Positions 60,962 to 64,000 of a DNA stretch of 64,000 nt are shown in pieces. This DNA comes from Bowmanella denitrificans. Lineage in GTDB: Bacteria; Pseudomonadota; Gammaproteobacteria; Enterobacterales; Alteromonadaceae. The stretch lies in the NCBI RefSeq assembly GCF_002887595.1, contig NZ_PEBU01000002.1:62001-126000 (forward strand). Reading direction: 5' to 3'. Each line of letters begins with the position of its first letter. Position 1 is the stretch's first letter. The notes beneath the pieces are model-generated. The model was not told the DNA's origin. It saw only the letters and a list, made by a program, of their open reading frames with translations, and ran no database searches. A program made the position numbers and the translations under genes.

Positions 60962-62513
60962 ATCACTAATAGGATTATGGTTTCTAGTTTTTACTCCATT
61001 ATTTTTCTTGCTTTATCCTAGTCACTTTAATCCAATAGTTAATTTTAATGAACACGTGGAAGGTACTCGTTATATTGAAATATACAAGGGTACCTTTCAT
61101 TTGATTGAATCAAGACTCAAGAGGAAGCCTCTCGCGTATTGGAAAAATGAAGTCGAGACTATTTCCAAAAATTTTGGATTTGACATAGAGTTAGTCGACA
61201 TTGGACTTGATGAATATACTAATGGGAGCGAAATTCAGTTTTTCAATTCAGAACCTGAGTATTTAGTTAAGAGAGTAAAAGAAAGTCAATGGGCTGTTAA
61301 GGTCTATGTCGATTTTTCCGCATCAGAGAAGATACGAAGAGGCGCAATGGGGACAGTGTACCTGCTCCAAAGGGAATTCAGGGATGCAGAGATGAAAATG
61401 TGGCCTAAATTGATTGATGAGCTATCTAAGGATTTCCCATATAATATGAGACTTGAAGAGATCGAGTCAATTAATATGAGTAATAATGAAAAAAAAGAAA
61501 TGCTTAAATATTCATTTTTCTGGCGAGAAAATGACAATGAAATAGTTTTCTATATATCAATCGGCGACAGTAGCTATTTACTTGCCTGTGATGTTGTCCC
61601 TCTATCTTCTGTTGAGCCATCGGTGGTTCTATTCCTTATATTTATCTTTGTTCTCATAATATCGGCTTGTCTATTTTTCTGGGTGTACCCTCTCTGGCGT
61701 GACTTAGAGAGTTTGGCTGTTGCAACATCCGGGTTTGGAAAAGGAGATTTTACTGTTCGTGCCTCAGTCTCAAAAATATCGATAGTTACTAGACTCAGTG
61801 AAGCATTTAATGGGATGGCTGAAAGAACAGAGCAGCTAGTTAAGCGTCAACATACACTGACTAATGCAATAGCTCACGATCTCAGAACTCCGATATATCG
61901 CTTGAAGTTTGCAATTGAAATTTTAAAAAAATCCATTTCATATGATGAAAATAAAAAATACTTTGACTCTATATCCAGTAGCATTGAAGATTTGGATGGT
62001 TTAATTGATCAAACATTGGCGCTATCTAAATATAGTAGCGATAAAAAAGACAAGTCCTTTGCGTATCATGATCTAATAAAACTAACTAAAGACGAATGTA
62101 AAAAAGTTTTTCAGCTGTATGAAAATATCAACTATGATTTAATTTTTAAAATTGAAGATGGAAAAGAAAGAGCTTTTTTTGATGATGTTGCAATAAGGCG
62201 AGCTCTTTCTAATATCTTAGTCAATGCATGTAAATTTTCAAAATCATTTGTGTTGGTGGAAGTCTTCTACGATAAAGTGTTATCTGAATACATTATAGAT
62301 GTTAGTGATGACGGAGTTGGTATTGCTGAAGACGATGTTGAAAGGGTGTTTTTGCCTTTTGAACAACTTGATAATAATAGGCAAGATGTTTCGAGTGGTC
62401 ACGGTTGTGGTTTGACAATTGTCAGGTGCATTGCCCAATGGCATTCAGGAGAAGTGAAAGCGGGACCGTCAAAGATTGGAGGGGCTAAGATCTCATTTCG
62501 TTGGCCGATATAA
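60954..62513 (+). CDS. sensor histidine kinase (RstB-like)
   Basis: A 519-residue kinase. Membrane span 1 is residues about 5-22 (IGLWFLVFTPLFFLLYP), then a roughly 200-residue periplasmic sensor domain, span 2 (VVLFLIFIFVLIISACLFFW), HAMP linker, H-box NAIAHDLRTPIYRLKFAIE, N-box NILVNACKFS, G1 DDGVGIAEDDVERVFLPFEQ and G2 GHGCGLTIVR. ATG 60954 overlaps the regulator gene (translational coupling). The sensor domain is not recognised. Codon use is AT-rich. Confidence 0.93.
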   Translation: MYKSLIGLWFLVFTPLFFLLYPSHFNPIVNFNEHVEGTRYIEIYKGTFHLIESRLKRKPLAYWKNEVETISKNFGFDIELVDIGLDEYTNGSEIQFFNSEPEYLVKRVKESQWAVKVYVDFSASEKIRRGAMGTVYLLQREFRDAEMKMWPKLIDELSKDFPYNMRLEEIESINMSNNEKKEMLKYSFFWRENDNEIVFYISIGDSSYLLACDVVPLSSVEPSVVLFLIFIFVLIISACLFFWVYPLWRDLESLAVATSGFGKGDFTVRASVSKISIVTRLSEAFNGMAERTEQLVKRQHTLTNAIAHDLRTPIYRLKFAIEILKKSISYDENKKYFDSISSSIEDLDGLIDQTLALSKYSSDKKDKSFAYHDLIKLTKDECKKVFQLYENINYDLIFKIEDGKERAFFDDVAIRRALSNILVNACKFSKSFVLVEVFYDKVLSEYIIDVSDDGVGIAEDDVERVFLPFEQLDNNRQDVSSGHGCGLTIVRCIAQWHSGEVKAGPSKIGGAKISFRWPI

Positions 62514-62563
62514 GCTAGTTTTAATTGGCTAGTCTGTATGTATCTTAATTAGGAATTTTAAAT

Positions 62564-63052
62564 ATGACTTTGGAGCGTAAGTTAGCGAAGATATTCATGC
62601 TGGATGATGATGGATGGGAAAGGCATGCTAACCCTTTAAGCGTTTGGACCCGTTATTCAGTTTTACCAATTTTTGCTTTTGCTGGATTTTTGAGGGAGTG
62701 GAATGTCTGGATGTGTGGGGCGTTGATAGTTATTGCATTGGCTTGGACATTTTTTAATCCTATTTTATTTAGTAAACCAAAAAATTATTCTAGTTGGGCG
62801 TCAAAGTCTGTACTAGGAGAACGGATATATATCAATAGAGATATCTATAAATTGCCAGAACATCACAACTCACCAATATTTATGGTGCTTAATGCCATTT
62901 CAAGTGCTGGTGTAATGGCATGCTTTTGGGGCGTATATAAATTTGATGCGCCAATATGCATGTTAGGAATTTTGATAACATATCTTGCCAAAAGTTGGTT
63001 TTTAGACCGTATGGTTTGGTTGTTTAATGATGTTAATTCCGACAGAGGTTAA
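62564..63052 (+). CDS. small membrane protein, DUF6653-like
   Basis: A 162-residue protein with about four hydrophobic segments. The start WERHANPLSVWTRYSVLPIF and the later WASKSVLGERIYINRDIY fit a conserved family that I recall as DUF6653; this is from memory and not certain. Function unknown. It lies 50 bp after the kinase gene in the same direction and could be part of its operon or regulon. AGGAATTTTAAAT precedes the ATG. Confidence 0.65.
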   Translation: MTLERKLAKIFMLDDDGWERHANPLSVWTRYSVLPIFAFAGFLREWNVWMCGALIVIALAWTFFNPILFSKPKNYSSWASKSVLGERIYINRDIYKLPEHHNSPIFMVLNAISSAGVMACFWGVYKFDAPICMLGILITYLAKSWFLDRMVWLFNDVNSDRG

Positions 63053-63072
63053 GATTTGTGAAGTCCCACACT

Positions 63073-63116
63073 GTCACAATTGGTCAAAATTCGTCACGAT
63101 AAATTGATACTACAAT
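63073..63116 (+). promoter_or_regulatory. three 10-bp-period GTCAC-type repeats with a -10 box upstream of the S41-like gene
   Basis: GTCAC (63073), GTCAA (63083), GTCAC (63093), each 10 bp apart, followed by a TACAAT -10 box at 63111-63116 and no -35 box. First repeat to -10 start is 38 bp here and 37 bp at 60058. The geometry indicates an activator-dependent promoter; the nearby OmpR-type regulator is the obvious binder. Confidence 0.6.
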
Positions 63117-63170
63117 TTGACTTAGATAGATAAACTTCATACGAAGTGAATTGATGAGGTTTATCGTATT

Positions 63171-64000
63171 ATGCAATCCATTCGGCAGAAAATTCTAGCA
63201 ATATTGCTACCATATATATTGTTAGGCTGTGGCGACAACCGGCTTGACGATAGCGATCAAGGATATTGGGTATCGGAATCGCATGGTTCAGCCTTACAAG
63301 TTATTTCTAATACTGTCTTTTCCTATGAGTTTACTGATGATTTCTGTTTGAAAACAGACGTCGAAGAGTTGACTAAAACTGAGTTTAACTTGCGATACAA
63401 GCAAGAAACTGATGGCCTGTTTGTTCCTACTTACCCAGGAATACCGGAAAATGAGGATGATTATGGAATACATTATGCCTCTGTGAATGTATTACCAGAA
63501 AGTTGCTTAAACGGTTTAATTGACTTGACGTCAGATGGCAATTCGCTAGATCCGGAAGAGAACCTAGAACTATTTTTACAAATATTTGAAGAATATTACT
63601 TTAGCTTTGAATCTGCAAACGTTGATTGGACAACAGTCGCCCAAGCAGCGAGAAGTAAAATATCATCAGTAAGTACTCGAGATGAAATATTTTCTGCTAT
63701 GAGTGAGGCCATTAGTTATTTGCAGAATGGACATGTGTACATTCTTGACGGTGACAAACTTGCCAGATATCGTCGTGCAGACAAACCAGTCTTGATAGAC
63801 CGTTTGACATCGGAGTTTCTTCAGCAGCACAGTCTGAGCCCGCCTCTTACAAAAGAAGATAATCAAAAGCTAAATGAGTATATTGAAGATAATGAAAGCT
63901 TAATCCAAAAATCTATTATTGGATATTTGAACTACTCACAACTGTCTTATGCCGCCAATAATAATATTATCTGGGGAAAGCATAATAATATAGGGTACCT
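63171..64000 (+). CDS. S41-peptidase-like lipoprotein (3' end outside window)
   Basis: The first 276 residues are visible. MQSIRQKILAILLPYILLGC is a lipoprotein signal with lipobox LLGC. The segment FLQIFEEYYFSFESANVDWT, TRDEIFSAMSEAISYLQNGH and the last visible bases encoding IIWGKHNNIGYL match the N-terminal helical part and the first strand of the catalytic domain of the S41 (C-terminal processing/Tricorn-like) peptidases. The Ser-Lys catalytic region would be beyond the edge. ATG 63171 follows a GAGG by about 11 bases. Controlled probably by the 10-bp repeats at 63073-63097. Confidence 0.72.
   Translation, partial: MQSIRQKILAILLPYILLGCGDNRLDDSDQGYWVSESHGSALQVISNTVFSYEFTDDFCLKTDVEELTKTEFNLRYKQETDGLFVPTYPGIPENEDDYGIHYASVNVLPESCLNGLIDLTSDGNSLDPEENLELFLQIFEEYYFSFESANVDWTTVAQAARSKISSVSTRDEIFSAMSEAISYLQNGHVYILDGDKLARYRRADKPVLIDRLTSEFLQQHSLSPPLTKEDNQKLNEYIEDNESLIQKSIIGYLNYSQLSYAANNNIIWGKHNNIGY

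Noticed and set aside
63666-63866. Minus-strand 66-codon frame inside the S41-like gene
   Set aside because: Antisense to a continuous reading frame with lipobox and family motifs.
1-64000. CRISPR arrays, tRNA or rRNA genes
   Set aside because: No regularly spaced identical repeats, no cloverleaf-like segments with conserved T-loop, and no rRNA-like stretches were noticed on reading either strand.

Overview
The window reads as chromosomal DNA of a marine-type gammaproteobacterium, most likely an Alteromonadaceae relative. The basis is the mfd-csiV pair, a lolCDE operon, grpE-dnaK-dnaJ, dapB and carA-carB-greA, with protein sequences close to the enteric/Alteromonas versions. Base composition is about balanced over roughly the first 59 kb and becomes clearly AT-rich over the last 5 kb. 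I saw no rRNA, tRNA, CRISPR array or complete insertion sequence. Small non-autonomous repeats are present.

Layout. 1-2143 (minus): xthA, a CbiM-like membrane protein and a lipoprotein cut by the window edge. 2310-4342: a CstA-type transporter followed by a small monooxygenase-fold protein. 5010-7050: a TetR regulator with twin operators, then YciI, tag and an acetyltransferase. 7796-8589: a MerR regulator and the CMD-family gene it probably controls through a 19-bp-spacer promoter. 8971-16590: a MacA/MacB-like ABC export cluster (adaptor, ATPase, two permeases, a 68-residue protein) followed by a sigma-54 response regulator and its kinase. A sigma-54 promoter with phased upstream repeats precedes the first gene, so the cluster looks self-regulated.

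16666-21967: acetyltransferase, flavodoxin-fold oxidoreductase, rsgA with a possible leader peptide, an SDR/DUF2141/TVP38 operon, and a divergent pair of small membrane proteins, one of them an XRE regulator. 22088-28017 (minus): PilZ protein, mfd, csiV and a cobalamin adenosyltransferase. 28196-31344: lolC, lolD and lolE. 31673-37517: small membrane proteins, dusC, two overlapping amidohydrolase genes (the second has lost its metal site) and nadK. 37706-41616: grpE, dnaK and dnaJ with sigma-32 promoters and a palindromic repeat between dnaK and dnaJ. 41849-45441: secreted proteins, a 266-bp inverted-repeat element, an esterase, a periplasmic binding protein and dapB. 45488-50205 (minus): a PEP-CTERM protein translationally coupled to a large pullulanase. 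50847-55689: carA (preceded by a terminator-like attenuator), carB and greA. 55784-59145: binding protein, tpm and two uncharacterised proteins.

59232-64000 is an AT-rich accessory block: two small minus-strand genes, an RstA/RstB-like two-component system, a small membrane protein and the start of an S41-peptidase-like lipoprotein. The same three-copy, 10-bp-period repeat with matching distance to a -10 box precedes both the regulator gene and the lipoprotein gene. I infer an autoregulated regulon and consider this the most interesting part of the window.
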